7,800 nucleotides of DNA from Candidatus Hydrogenedentota bacterium (GTDB lineage Bacteria > Hydrogenedentota > Hydrogenedentia > Hydrogenedentales > SLHB01). The position numbers and the translations under genes were made by a program. Location: contig SKRY01000242.1 of the NCBI GenBank assembly GCA_007118235.1, positions 1 to 7,800 of the forward strand, in the 5' to 3' direction. Below the pieces are notes generated by a model. That model ran no database searches, was not told where the DNA came from, and saw only the letters and a program-made list of their open reading frames with translations. Positions 1 to 5,674 of this stretch are shown here, piece by piece (positions within the stretch are counted from its first letter, which is position 1; every line of letters starts with the position of its first letter).

Positions 1-129
1 GATTCCCTCATCGCCCGGATAGTCCTGCGCCAAGCCGGCGCCTTCTTGCAAGGCCGCCGCGGTCCCCACAAGTAGGAGTAACCCGCCCGCCAGCATAAGC
101 AAAGCTCTTGGACCTCGCTCAGTGTTCAT
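1..129 (-). CDS. Secreted protein of unknown function, N-terminal fragment (runs off left edge)
   Basis: The 43 codons in the window begin at ATG 129-127 and run to the left edge without a stop. The start is well supported: a GGGAGG Shine-Dalgarno lies about 10 nt upstream on the minus strand. The product begins MNTERGPRALLMLAGG and continues with a Leu/Ala/Gly-rich hydrophobic core of about 20 residues, which is a Sec-type signal peptide with likely cleavage after the Ala run around residues 24-26. The first mature residues are acidic and Pro/Gly-containing (AQDYPGDEGI). No catalytic domain is reached, so the function cannot be assigned. It lies downstream of the Tat-exported isomerase-like gene on the same strand, 82 bp away with a strong hairpin between, so co-transcription is possible but not certain. 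Confidence 0.7.
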   Translation of the reverse strand, partial: MNTERGPRALLMLAGGLLLLVGTAAALQEGAGLAQDYPGDEGI

Positions 130-162
130 CGCCCTTGATCCTCCCGCATTGAGGCGCTTCAA

Positions 163-196
163 GCCCGTCCGGCCCGAAACAATGAGCCGGACGGGC
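163..196 (-). terminator. Perfect 11-bp hairpin between two minus-strand genes (terminator or mRNA-stabilising stem)
   Basis: GCCCGTCCGGC at 163-173 pairs perfectly with GCCGGACGGGC at 186-196, with a 12-nt loop. On the minus strand the stem starts 15 nt after the stop codon of the isomerase-like gene and ends 33 nt before the next ATG. Only two T residues follow the stem on the minus strand, so it is not a textbook intrinsic terminator. It could be an imperfect or attenuating terminator, or a 3'-end-protecting stem within a dicistronic message. The structure is read directly from the sequence; its role is inferred. Confidence 0.55.
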
Positions 197-211
197 ATCG
201 TTCTTCATGAA

Positions 212-1153
212 TCAGCCAAGCCCGGCCACGAGTTCTTCGAGAAACGCACGGGCTTTCCGCGCCTCTTCGATGGTTTCCTCCGTGTCTCCGGAGGCCAACG
301 TTTCCACGATCAATGGGCCGCCGGTAAAGCCGCCTTCCCACAACCGGCTCATCACCGCCTCGAAATCCACCTGGCCCGTTCCCGGCGTCACGTTAACATC
401 CCGGGGATGGACATAGTCCTTGACGCTCATGCCCGCGACAAGCCCGTTCACATCGGGCGCATCATCCACCGGGTCCAATTCTCCGTCGGAGTAGAAGAAG
501 ATGTTGCCCGGATCGTACCAAATGCGGAAATTGTCGTGCCCAACGTTGTTCACAATGTCGCGGCATTGGGCGCCCGTGGCGTTAAGTCCGCCATGAGGCT
601 TCACGCTCAGGCCCACGTTGTGCTCCGCCGCGTAATCGCAGGTTTCCGCGATGGCTTCGTAGTAGGCGTCGTGCAGATCCGGGTCGCCGGTTCCGCCCAT
701 GACCAGGCCCGTGGAGCCAGCGGCAACGCAATTGTCCACCAGCCGGCGCATCGCCTCGATGCCCGCTTCGAGCGACTCCGCCACGGGGATGCCCCCGCCG
801 TACACCGACGGAACCACCAGGCCCCGCTCCTCGCACGCCTCGCCGATGGCCTGCGCGGTTTCGACCGGCGTCTGGTGGGTGATAAGCAGACCCGACTCTC
901 CGTCCACCACACCGCTCATGAGACCCACGTAGTCATACCCCGCCTCGGCAATGGCGTCGAGGGCCGTGCGATAATCCTCACTGGCCCAGGGCCGGGTGTA
1001 AATCCCGATTTGCCAAGCGCCGTTGTTTCCCGCGCCGGCCGCCTCGTACTGCGCACGGGCGCCAATGCCGGCGGAAAGTCCCATGGCCAAGGCCCCGCCT
1101 TTCCCAAGCTGACTCAGAAAGGAACGCCGTGTAAGAGCATTCTTCTTCTCCAT
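212..1153 (-). CDS. Tat-exported sugar isomerase/epimerase-like TIM-barrel protein
   Basis: The 313-aa product belongs to the xylose-isomerase-like / AP-endonuclease-2 TIM-barrel superfamily (PF01261 type). I chose the ATG at 1153 because AAAGGAGA sits 7 nt upstream and the protein then opens with a proper Tat signal: T8-R9-R10-S11-F12-L13, a Gly/Ala hydrophobic stretch at about 18-33, and cleavage near A34. An in-frame ATG at 1252 would put 33 arginine-rich residues before the signal, upstream of a candidate promoter. Barrel landmarks are YDYVGLMSG (73-81), a KPHGG loop (185-189) with H187 as a likely metal ligand, WYDPGN (212-217) with D214, VKDYVHP (244-250), and VET with E284. These fit a divalent-metal isomerase fold, but the substrate cannot be read. 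Relatives in Planctomycetota-like bacteria are commonly annotated only as sugar phosphate isomerase/epimerase. Export suggests a carbohydrate substrate outside the cytoplasm. Fold confidence is high, reaction confidence low. Confidence 0.85.
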   Translation of the reverse strand: MEKKNALTRRSFLSQLGKGGALAMGLSAGIGARAQYEAAGAGNNGAWQIGIYTRPWASEDYRTALDAIAEAGYDYVGLMSGVVDGESGLLITHQTPVETAQAIGEACEERGLVVPSVYGGGIPVAESLEAGIEAMRRLVDNCVAAGSTGLVMGGTGDPDLHDAYYEAIAETCDYAAEHNVGLSVKPHGGLNATGAQCRDIVNNVGHDNFRIWYDPGNIFFYSDGELDPVDDAPDVNGLVAGMSVKDYVHPRDVNVTPGTGQVDFEAVMSRLWEGGFTGGPLIVETLASGDTEETIEEARKARAFLEELVAGLG

Positions 1154-1219
1154 TGCATATCTCCTTTGTTCGCGCGCCCGTGGAGCGGTCTCCCCGTGAG
1201 GGATGTCCCTTGGCCGCGC

Positions 1220-1228
1220 ATTATCCCA
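1220..1228 (-). promoter_or_regulatory. Candidate extended -10 promoter of the isomerase-like gene
   Basis: On the minus strand TGG-GATAAT (1228 to 1220) gives a 5/6 match to TATAAT preceded by the TGn extended -10 element. No convincing -35 lies 16-18 nt upstream. The predicted start point near 1213 gives a leader of about 60 nt, and places the longer reading-frame ATG at 1252 upstream of transcription, which agrees with translation starting at 1153. This is motif inference only. Confidence 0.35.
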
Positions 1229-1375
1229 AAAACACCCACAAGCATTACTCATAATCTACCACGACACACGCGCACAAAACGAATCCCCATGGCGGCATGA
1301 CGTGGCCCAAAGCTGATTGCTCGCCCCCAAATAGCAGAAGCCAGCCCCACCCCTCGGACAAGGCCGGCTTCCCCC

Positions 1376-1404
1376 TTGACAGCCGCGCTCGAACAGCTTA
1401 GACT
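1376..1404 (+). promoter_or_regulatory. Sigma70-type promoter TTGACA-17-TAGACT
   Basis: A perfect -35 TTGACA (1376-1381) is followed after 17 nt by TAGACT (1399-1404, 4/6 match to TATAAT). The expected start point is near 1411, giving a leader of about 67 nt to the ATG at 1478. It is the best promoter in the window. The upstream-most open-frame start overlaps the TTG of this -35 box, which rules that start out. Confidence 0.7.
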
Positions 1405-1477
1405 CAACTTGCGGTCTGCACGTGGCTCCAATGCCGGCCGTTCCTCAATGTGTTGTGTGCGTAGCGGAGAAACCACC

Positions 1478-2182
1478 ATGGCGACAGCGTGCGGCGGGGT
1501 ACGGATACGGGGCGTCCTGAGCGTCTTGGCCCTGTGGGCGATATCTACGCTCTGCTCCGCTGGCGAATGCGAGGATGCGGCGTCGCGTTTTTCCGGCGAG
1601 AAGACCGCCGGCGCCATTACGCTCAAATCGGGCCAAACGATCGAGGGCGTTCGGGTCGTGGGGTTCACGCCGATCGATTACATCGTCGAGGTGTACGACG
1701 GAATCTTCATACGGTTGCCCCGTGGGCAAGTGGTGTCCGTGAGAACGGAGGGACAGGAGGAAGTGGCGTCTCCCCGCGAGACAAACGGGGAAAGCGGCGT
1801 TCCAGCCGTGCTGCTGCCGGGCCGCCGCATCTCGCCGCGATTCAATGTGCGCTTGAATAGCACGGTGGTGGAAGAGACCGTTGAATACGAGGAAACGGAC
1901 TTTCTCGCCATCCTAGAGGACATTGAAGAACACACGGGCGCGTCCTTCGAAGTTGCTCCGGAGTTGGAGGAACTCCCCGGGGAAGACCGCGAATGGCGCG
2001 TCACCATCAACCCCGGCGATACCCTGCTCATGGTATTGCGGGAAGAATTCGCCCCCGCGTTCCCGGGGATCGACGTGGTCTACGGCTACGACCATATCCT
2101 TCTGAGACCCGCGGACGTCCGCCAAGACAATCCCCCCCCCTCCGAGGAGCCAGACGGTCCGGCGCTTAACGAACCGGAGTAG
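1478..2182 (+). CDS. Secreted/periplasmic protein with possible secretin-TonB short (STN)-like domain
   Basis: This 234-aa protein starts at ATG 1478, with GGAG at 1466-1469 spaced 8 nt away. It opens with a Sec signal peptide (RIRG, then hydrophobic VLSVLALWAISTLC, cleavage near SAG, residues 27-29). Residues 45-90 form a beta-rich segment (AITLKSGQTIEGVRVVGF ... IFIRLPRGQVVSVRT). It resembles the small barrels in which a 'use-this-to-generate' attribute is repeated in bacterial surface proteins, but no family can be named. Residues 123-212 have alternating strands and helices (TDFLAILEDIEEHTG, then VTINPGDTLLMVLREEF, ending in IDVVYGYDHILLRP). This order resembles the STN/N0-like domains of secretins and TonB receptors, a weak resemblance I would not rely on. 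The tail after 213 is Pro/Glu-rich and contains a nine-C homopolymer. It is convergent with the zinc-ribbon gene. Function unknown; secreted status fairly sure. Confidence 0.7.
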   Translation: MATACGGVRIRGVLSVLALWAISTLCSAGECEDAASRFSGEKTAGAITLKSGQTIEGVRVVGFTPIDYIVEVYDGIFIRLPRGQVVSVRTEGQEEVASPRETNGESGVPAVLLPGRRISPRFNVRLNSTVVEETVEYEETDFLAILEDIEEHTGASFEVAPELEELPGEDREWRVTINPGDTLLMVLREEFAPAFPGIDVVYGYDHILLRPADVRQDNPPPSEEPDGPALNEPE

Positions 2183-2188
2183 CCGCCG

Positions 2189-2647
2189 TCAATCCTTCCA
2201 ATCGGGGTCCACATCATCCTCCCCGCCAAGCGAATCCTCGCCGAGGCCCGGGCTAACCTCGCCAAAGGGCAACCCCTGCGACATCTCGATGCTCACACCA
2301 TCGGAATCGTCGCTATTATCCAGAAGCAGATCTTCTTTCGAACGCGCATACGACCGGTTTTCTTCATGCTCGCTTACCGCGATCGGCTCCTCCTCATCCA
2401 CCACTTCCTCTTCTTCCAACGAATCCACATCCGGCACCAGCGCCTCGTCCTCATCCACATCGGCCGTGGCGGCCTCTTGACGCTGGGACGCGCGCTTGAG
2501 CGACGTCTTCTTGGTGGAGCGATCCTCCGGACTTCCAATCCGCACCAGGTCCTCGTCCTCGCAATCGGGACAACGAAAGCCCACCTTCTCCGCCCCCCAG
2601 TCCACGAAGCGCTTGCCGCAACGGGCACAGTGATATTTTACCGGCAT
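2189..2647 (-). CDS. Small zinc-ribbon protein with acidic disordered tail
   Basis: The 152-aa protein starts at ATG 2647-2645; AAAGGAA lies about 10 nt upstream on the minus strand. The open frame extends 55 codons further upstream but without a ribosome binding site, and across the candidate promoter. Residues 1-30 form a zinc ribbon with C7-x2-C10 and C26-x2-C29, followed by a short basic stretch (TKKTSLKRASQR, about 49-60). From residue 60 onward the protein is dominated by Asp, Glu and Ser (for example LEEEEVVDEEEP) with no aromatic core, so it should be largely disordered. Such CxxC/CxxC ribbons occur in FmdB-like and rubredoxin-like small proteins and in nucleic-acid-binding adaptors. 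No function can be assigned. Its stop lies 6 bp from the stop of the convergent secreted-protein gene, and it is divergent from the ether-lipid operon. Confidence 0.75.
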   Translation of the reverse strand: MPVKYHCARCGKRFVDWGAEKVGFRCPDCEDEDLVRIGSPEDRSTKKTSLKRASQRQEAATADVDEDEALVPDVDSLEEEEVVDEEEPIAVSEHEENRSYARSKEDLLLDNSDDSDGVSIEMSQGLPFGEVSPGLGEDSLGGEDDVDPDWKD

Positions 2648-2719
2648 AGCCGCAAATTCCTTTCTTGTTGAAGCCTTTTCACGGCCGAGTTCCCCCTCGG
2701 GATGCAACCCAGCGGCGGC

Positions 2720-2728
2720 ATTGTAACA
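2720..2728 (-). promoter_or_regulatory. Candidate extended -10 promoter of the zinc-ribbon gene
   Basis: TGT-TACAAT reads on the minus strand from 2728 to 2720, a TGn extended -10 with a 5/6 hexamer. The -35 position (around 2743-2748, TTCAAC) is weak, as is usual for extended -10 promoters. The start point would be near 2713, giving a leader of about 65 nt. This agrees with choosing the ATG at 2647 over the upstream ATG at 2812. Confidence 0.45.
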
Positions 2729-2771
2729 GAGAACGCAAACCAGTTGAAAAAGCCGCCCCAGCAGCGAACTC

Positions 2772-2801
2772 CATGGCGCACGAGCACACGGCCGCGCCAT
2801 G
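2772..2801. repeat. 8-bp inverted repeat CATGGCGC/GCGCCATG
   Basis: CATGGCGC (2772-2779) and GCGCCATG (2794-2801) are perfect inverted copies with a 14-nt spacer. It lies upstream of both divergent promoters, about 45 bp from the leftward -10 element. It could be a hairpin or a dimeric regulator site; the sequence does not decide. Confidence 0.4.
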
Positions 2802-2915
2802 CACCCGCGCAATACCCCCTCATCAATTTCTAGCGGGCAGCCGTCTCAAGGCTGCTGGCAGAAACGGGGGATACCGTCTGCATGATGCCTGTAACAACAC
2901 GTTCAAATCCCTTGG

Positions 2916-2944
2916 CATGTTGGTGCGTTCTTGTCCGCAACATG
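2916..2944. repeat. 7-bp inverted repeat CATGTTG/CAACATG upstream of operon promoter
   Basis: CATGTTG (2916-2922) and CAACATG (2938-2944) are perfect inverted copies with a 15-nt spacer, giving a centre-to-centre distance of 22 bp (two helical turns). The right half lies about 41 bp upstream of the -35 box of the operon promoter, a position suited to an activator. The regulatory role is inference. Confidence 0.35.
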
Positions 2945-2985
2945 TTACCTCCTCACAACAACCCGTTTTCGCAGGAGTTCGCCCA

Positions 2986-3015
2986 TTGACGGAGCCGTTT
3001 CGAATAGGATACACT
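2986..3015 (+). promoter_or_regulatory. Promoter of the ether-lipid operon, predicted to give a leaderless mRNA
   Basis: TTGACG (2986-2991, 5/6 match) and TACACT (3010-3015, 4/6 match, keeping A2 and T6) are separated by 18 nt. Only 7 nt separate the end of the -10 from the A of the ATG at 3023, so transcription is expected to begin at or next to the start codon. No Shine-Dalgarno is present at a normal distance; the only AGGA (3006-3009) is 13 nt away and inside the promoter. If this promoter is used, the first gene of the operon is translated from a leaderless message. Confidence 0.5.
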
Positions 3016-3022
3016 CCTTCAA

Positions 3023-5590
3023 ATGAGTGATGACATAGGGGCCGGTTTTTATTCTAACAAGACTCTCCTGATCACGGGCGTGACCGGGTTGGTCGGCAAA
3101 GTTCTTCTGGAAACAATTGTTCGAGCTTTGCCGCGGGTGAAACGCGTCTACGTCATGATCCGCTCGCGAACCGACCGGTCGGGCCGACAATTATCGCCCG
3201 CCGAGTCCCTCCGGCAGGTGGTGATCGATTCCAGCGCCTTTGATCCGTTACGAGCCAGGCTTGGCGGCCGTTTCGACGAATTCATCGGCGAACGGATCGA
3301 GGCGATCGACGGCGACCTTTCTCGGGAACGGCTCGGGATATCCGAGGAAGTTTACGTCCGCCTCCTCAACGAGGTGGACGTCATCATCAACAGCGCCGCG
3401 CTGGCGGTCTTCGATGCGCCACTGGACCAGGCGCTCGAGACCAACACGCTCGGCCCGCAACGCATCCTCGAACTGGCTCGAAACGCGGCTAAAAACCCCG
3501 TCGTCGCCCATATTTCCACCTGTTATGTGAACAATATCTCCGGCCCGGTTTTCGAGTCACCGCTGGACCCGAGTTGGACCCCCGCCGGAACGCCGCCGGG
3601 TGAAAAGTTCGACGCGGACGAGGAGGTCCGGTACATCACCGAACGGGTCAACCGGCTCCGCAAGCAGGAGAAGCCGCGGCCGGTGGGACGAGGCCTAAAC
3701 GGGAGCGAGGCAAAGGCGCATGCGTCGGGGACCGGAAACGGCGCAGGCCGTGCAGTTTCCACAGATCCGGAGGAGCAGGTCCGGGAAGAGCGGCTTCGCC
3801 AGCGGTTGGTCAAGGAAGGGTTGCGCCGGGCTAGGCATCGCGGCTGGAAGGACACCTACACCTTTACCAAGGCGATGGGTGAACAACTGTTCGCGCGCCA
3901 CTGTGGCGAGACGCCGGCTGTGATCCTTCGCCCGTCGATAATCGAAAGCTCTCTGCGCACACCCGCCCGCGGCTGGATCGATGGGTTCCGGATGATGGAC
4001 CCCCTTATCGTCGGGTACGCGCGCGGGCAGATCGCCGATTTCCCCGGCAATCCCGAGGCGGTGGTGGATGTCGTGCCGGTCGACTCGGTGGTCAATGCAC
4101 TCCTAATGGCCATTCCTTGGACCCATAGCGGAAAAGCGCCGTTCGTCTTTCAGGTGGCTTCGGGCGCAGGGGGGCCGCTTCTGTTGAAAGATTTCCGGCG
4201 CCTGCTCGCCGAATATTTCGAAAAGGAACCGCTCTGCCGGCTCGGGGAAAACGGGCTTCCGCGGCTCACTTTCCCGGAAGTGCCGGCGTTTCTTCGCTAC
4301 TTCGACTACCGGTACTTGTATCCGTTGCGCCTTCTGGAGCGGCTCCATGTTCCCCTGCGGTTCACCTCGTGGGGAAAACGGAGGCACAACACGCTCTCCG
4401 CGCGCCGCAACCGCTTCGAATGGCTGCGGAATATGGCCGCTATCTATGGCCCTTATGCGGAAAACCAGGCCAGGTTCCTGACTTTTAACCTGACTTCCCT
4501 ATGGGAAACCCTTTCCCCCGAGGACAAAGAGAACTTTCCCTTCCTTCTGAACGGGCTGGATTGGAAAACGTATTTCCACGAGGTTCATTTCCCGGGAATC
4601 AAACATTACCTTCTGCAGAGGAAACAGCGGCTGAACCAGTCCGCACAGGCCAACAACGCGCCCGGCCTGGATGAACCGCCGCCGCGCGCGCCGGTTCTGC
4701 AAACCGGACCAAACGGCCCGGAACTTGCCTCGGAGATCCGGCTAGAGCCGCTCGCCGGGATGACTCTGGCTCAAGGAAACGAGTACGATCCGTCGAAATG
4801 GAAGCGCGCCGAAAAAATTCTCACCCAGACCCGCAGCGTGCGGCCGGTCGAGGCCCGGGCTTGGACCACTCCCCGTTATAAGAAAATGGTCCAGCAAACA
4901 ACCTTGGAGTTGATCCGGTTGATTTGCCGCCAGCGGCTCAACCTTCGGCGCCACGGAAGCGAACACATTCCCGAGCGGGGCCCGTTTATTATGGTGGCGA
5001 ACCACACCAGCCACGCCGATACCGGAGTGTTGTTGGCCTCCGTCGGCGGACTCGCCCCGCGCGTCCATCCAACCGCGGCCGCTGACTACTGGTTTCGAAG
5101 CCGGCTGATCGCGTGGCTGCTCCACTCCACACTCGGAGCGGTTCCGTTCGACCGTCACGCCCGGAATATTCCACGGGCGATCTCCCTTCCGGCCGAAGTG
5201 CTGCGTAACAGCCATTCCCTCATCTTTTACCCGGAAGGGTCACGCAGCGATACCGGGGAAATGCACGATTTCAAGAGCACGCTCGGCCTTTTGGCGCTTG
5301 CCTCGGGCGCGCCGGTCCTTCCCGTGCACATCGCCGGAACATCCGAGGCCCTGCCGAAAGGCAAGGTGACGATCCGCCGCCACCCGGTTTGCGTGCATTT
5401 TGGCCCGCCCTTGCGCACCGAACAGTATCTCGTCCGGCTCGACCGAGAGACGCTTTCGGGTGTCGCCCAGAGCATCGCCCGCGACGTACAAGCAGCGGTG
5501 GAGCAGCTCCGGGATGCCACGACCGATTCATCCAGCCAGCCGGCTCAAGACAACCATCCGGATATGGCCAAGACAAGGGGACCGACCTGA
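3023..5590 (+). CDS. Bifunctional fatty acyl-CoA reductase / PlsC-like glycerolipid acyltransferase
   Basis: This 855-aa fusion combines two enzymes. Residues 11-380 are an NAD-binding-4 ('male sterility') extended SDR: GVTGLVG (19-25) nucleotide loop, GDLS (97-100), NSAA (123-126), catalytic Y279-x3-K283 in YTFTK, RPS (303-305) and GWIDG (317-321). These are hallmarks of fatty acyl-CoA reductases, which reduce acyl-CoA/ACP to fatty alcohol. Residues about 415-535 (FDYRYLYPLRLLERL ... SPEDKENFPF ... DWKTYFHEVHFPGIKHYLL) match the FAR C-terminal ('sterile') domain, favouring alcohol over aldehyde as product. A Pro/Gln-rich linker (537-590) leads to a PlsC-type acyltransferase at about 640-800: H661-x4-D666 in NHTSHAD, PFDRHA (708-713), YPEGSRS (736-742) and VLPVHIAG (765-772). 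The start fits because the Rossmann fold begins at residue 13. It heads an operon with an AGPS homologue, so the acyltransferase may act on DHAP (GNPAT role) or on alkyl-G3P; which one is inference. Confidence 0.92.
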   Translation: MSDDIGAGFYSNKTLLITGVTGLVGKVLLETIVRALPRVKRVYVMIRSRTDRSGRQLSPAESLRQVVIDSSAFDPLRARLGGRFDEFIGERIEAIDGDLSRERLGISEEVYVRLLNEVDVIINSAALAVFDAPLDQALETNTLGPQRILELARNAAKNPVVAHISTCYVNNISGPVFESPLDPSWTPAGTPPGEKFDADEEVRYITERVNRLRKQEKPRPVGRGLNGSEAKAHASGTGNGAGRAVSTDPEEQVREERLRQRLVKEGLRRARHRGWKDTYTFTKAMGEQLFARHCGETPAVILRPSIIESSLRTPARGWIDGFRMMDPLIVGYARGQIADFPGNPEAVVDVVPVDSVVNALLMAIPWTHSGKAPFVFQVASGAGGPLLLKDFRRLLAEYFEKEPLCRLGENGLPRLTFPEVPAFLRYFDYRYLYPLRLLERLHVPLRFTSWGKRRHNTLSARRNRFEWLRNMAAIYGPYAENQARFLTFNLTSLWETLSPEDKENFPFLLNGLDWKTYFHEVHFPGIKHYLLQRKQRLNQSAQANNAPGLDEPPPRAPVLQTGPNGPELASEIRLEPLAGMTLAQGNEYDPSKWKRAEKILTQTRSVRPVEARAWTTPRYKKMVQQTTLELIRLICRQRLNLRRHGSEHIPERGPFIMVANHTSHADTGVLLASVGGLAPRVHPTAAADYWFRSRLIAWLLHSTLGAVPFDRHARNIPRAISLPAEVLRNSHSLIFYPEGSRSDTGEMHDFKSTLGLLALASGAPVLPVHIAGTSEALPKGKVTIRRHPVCVHFGPPLRTEQYLVRLDRETLSGVAQSIARDVQAAVEQLRDATTDSSSQPAQDNHPDMAKTRGPT

Positions 5591-5674
5591 CCGCTCCGCC
5601 GCCGGAAGACTTTTTCGTCCATTCGCAAACCGGACCTCGTCAGGCAGGCTTACCGTAACCGTCGATTTTTATCC
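5591..5674 (+). other. 84-bp spacer between the reductase-acyltransferase and AGPS genes, open in frame
   Basis: The spacer has no Shine-Dalgarno near the AGPS start, no terminator hairpin and no clear promoter. Just before the ATG it is T-rich (GATTTTTATCC), which suits SD-independent initiation. The two flanking genes share a reading frame, and the 28 codons after the TGA (5588-5590) up to the ATG at 5675 contain no stop, so one TGA alone separates them. Confidence 0.6.

Larger units (their letters stand above)
1154..1477. other. Divergent intergenic region (324 bp)
   Basis: This non-coding stretch lies between the divergent isomerase-like gene and the 234-aa secreted protein. It contains the Shine-Dalgarno and candidate extended -10 of the minus-strand gene (left side) and the TTGACA-17-TAGACT promoter of the plus-strand gene (right side). 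Between them (about 1255-1370) I see no RNA gene, strong inverted repeat or repeat unit. Open frames crossing it are antisense or upstream extensions with no ribosome binding site. Confidence 0.6.
2648..3022. other. Divergent intergenic region (375 bp) upstream of the ether-lipid operon
   Basis: The region is non-coding as far as I can tell. It carries the extended -10 promoter for the leftward zinc-ribbon gene, an 8-bp inverted repeat (2772-2801), a small 6-bp stem GCAGCC/GGCTGC (2837-2855), a 7-bp inverted repeat CATGTTG/CAACATG (2916-2944), and the promoter of the rightward operon (2986-3015). Open frames across it (plus-strand 2665-3030, minus-strand 2823-3014) lack ribosome binding sites and recognisable protein features. 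No tRNA or other structured RNA was seen. Confidence 0.6.

Noticed and set aside
1154..1252. 33-residue N-terminal extension of the isomerase-like protein
   Set aside because: The ATG at 1153 has a near-perfect Shine-Dalgarno and exposes a Tat signal; the extension is Arg-rich and lies across the candidate promoter.
122..1300. 392-aa plus-strand open frame
   Set aside because: It is antisense to the isomerase-like gene and the signal-peptide gene, crosses their ribosome binding sites and the hairpin, and has no protein-like features.
1376..1477. 34-residue N-terminal extension of the 234-aa secreted protein
   Set aside because: Its start lies on the -35 box of the promoter; the ATG at 1478 has GGAG and begins a signal peptide.
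2648..2812. 55-residue N-terminal extension of the zinc-ribbon protein
   Set aside because: No ribosome binding site, and it crosses the extended -10 element at 2720-2728; the ribbon starts right after the ATG at 2647.
2823..3014. 63-aa minus-strand open frame with several Cys residues
   Set aside because: It starts inside the operon promoter and has no ribosome binding site; the Cys spacing is not that of a known ribbon.
2665..3030. 121-aa plus-strand open frame in the divergent intergenic region
   Set aside because: No Shine-Dalgarno, no recognisable features, and it overlaps the operon promoter and start codon.
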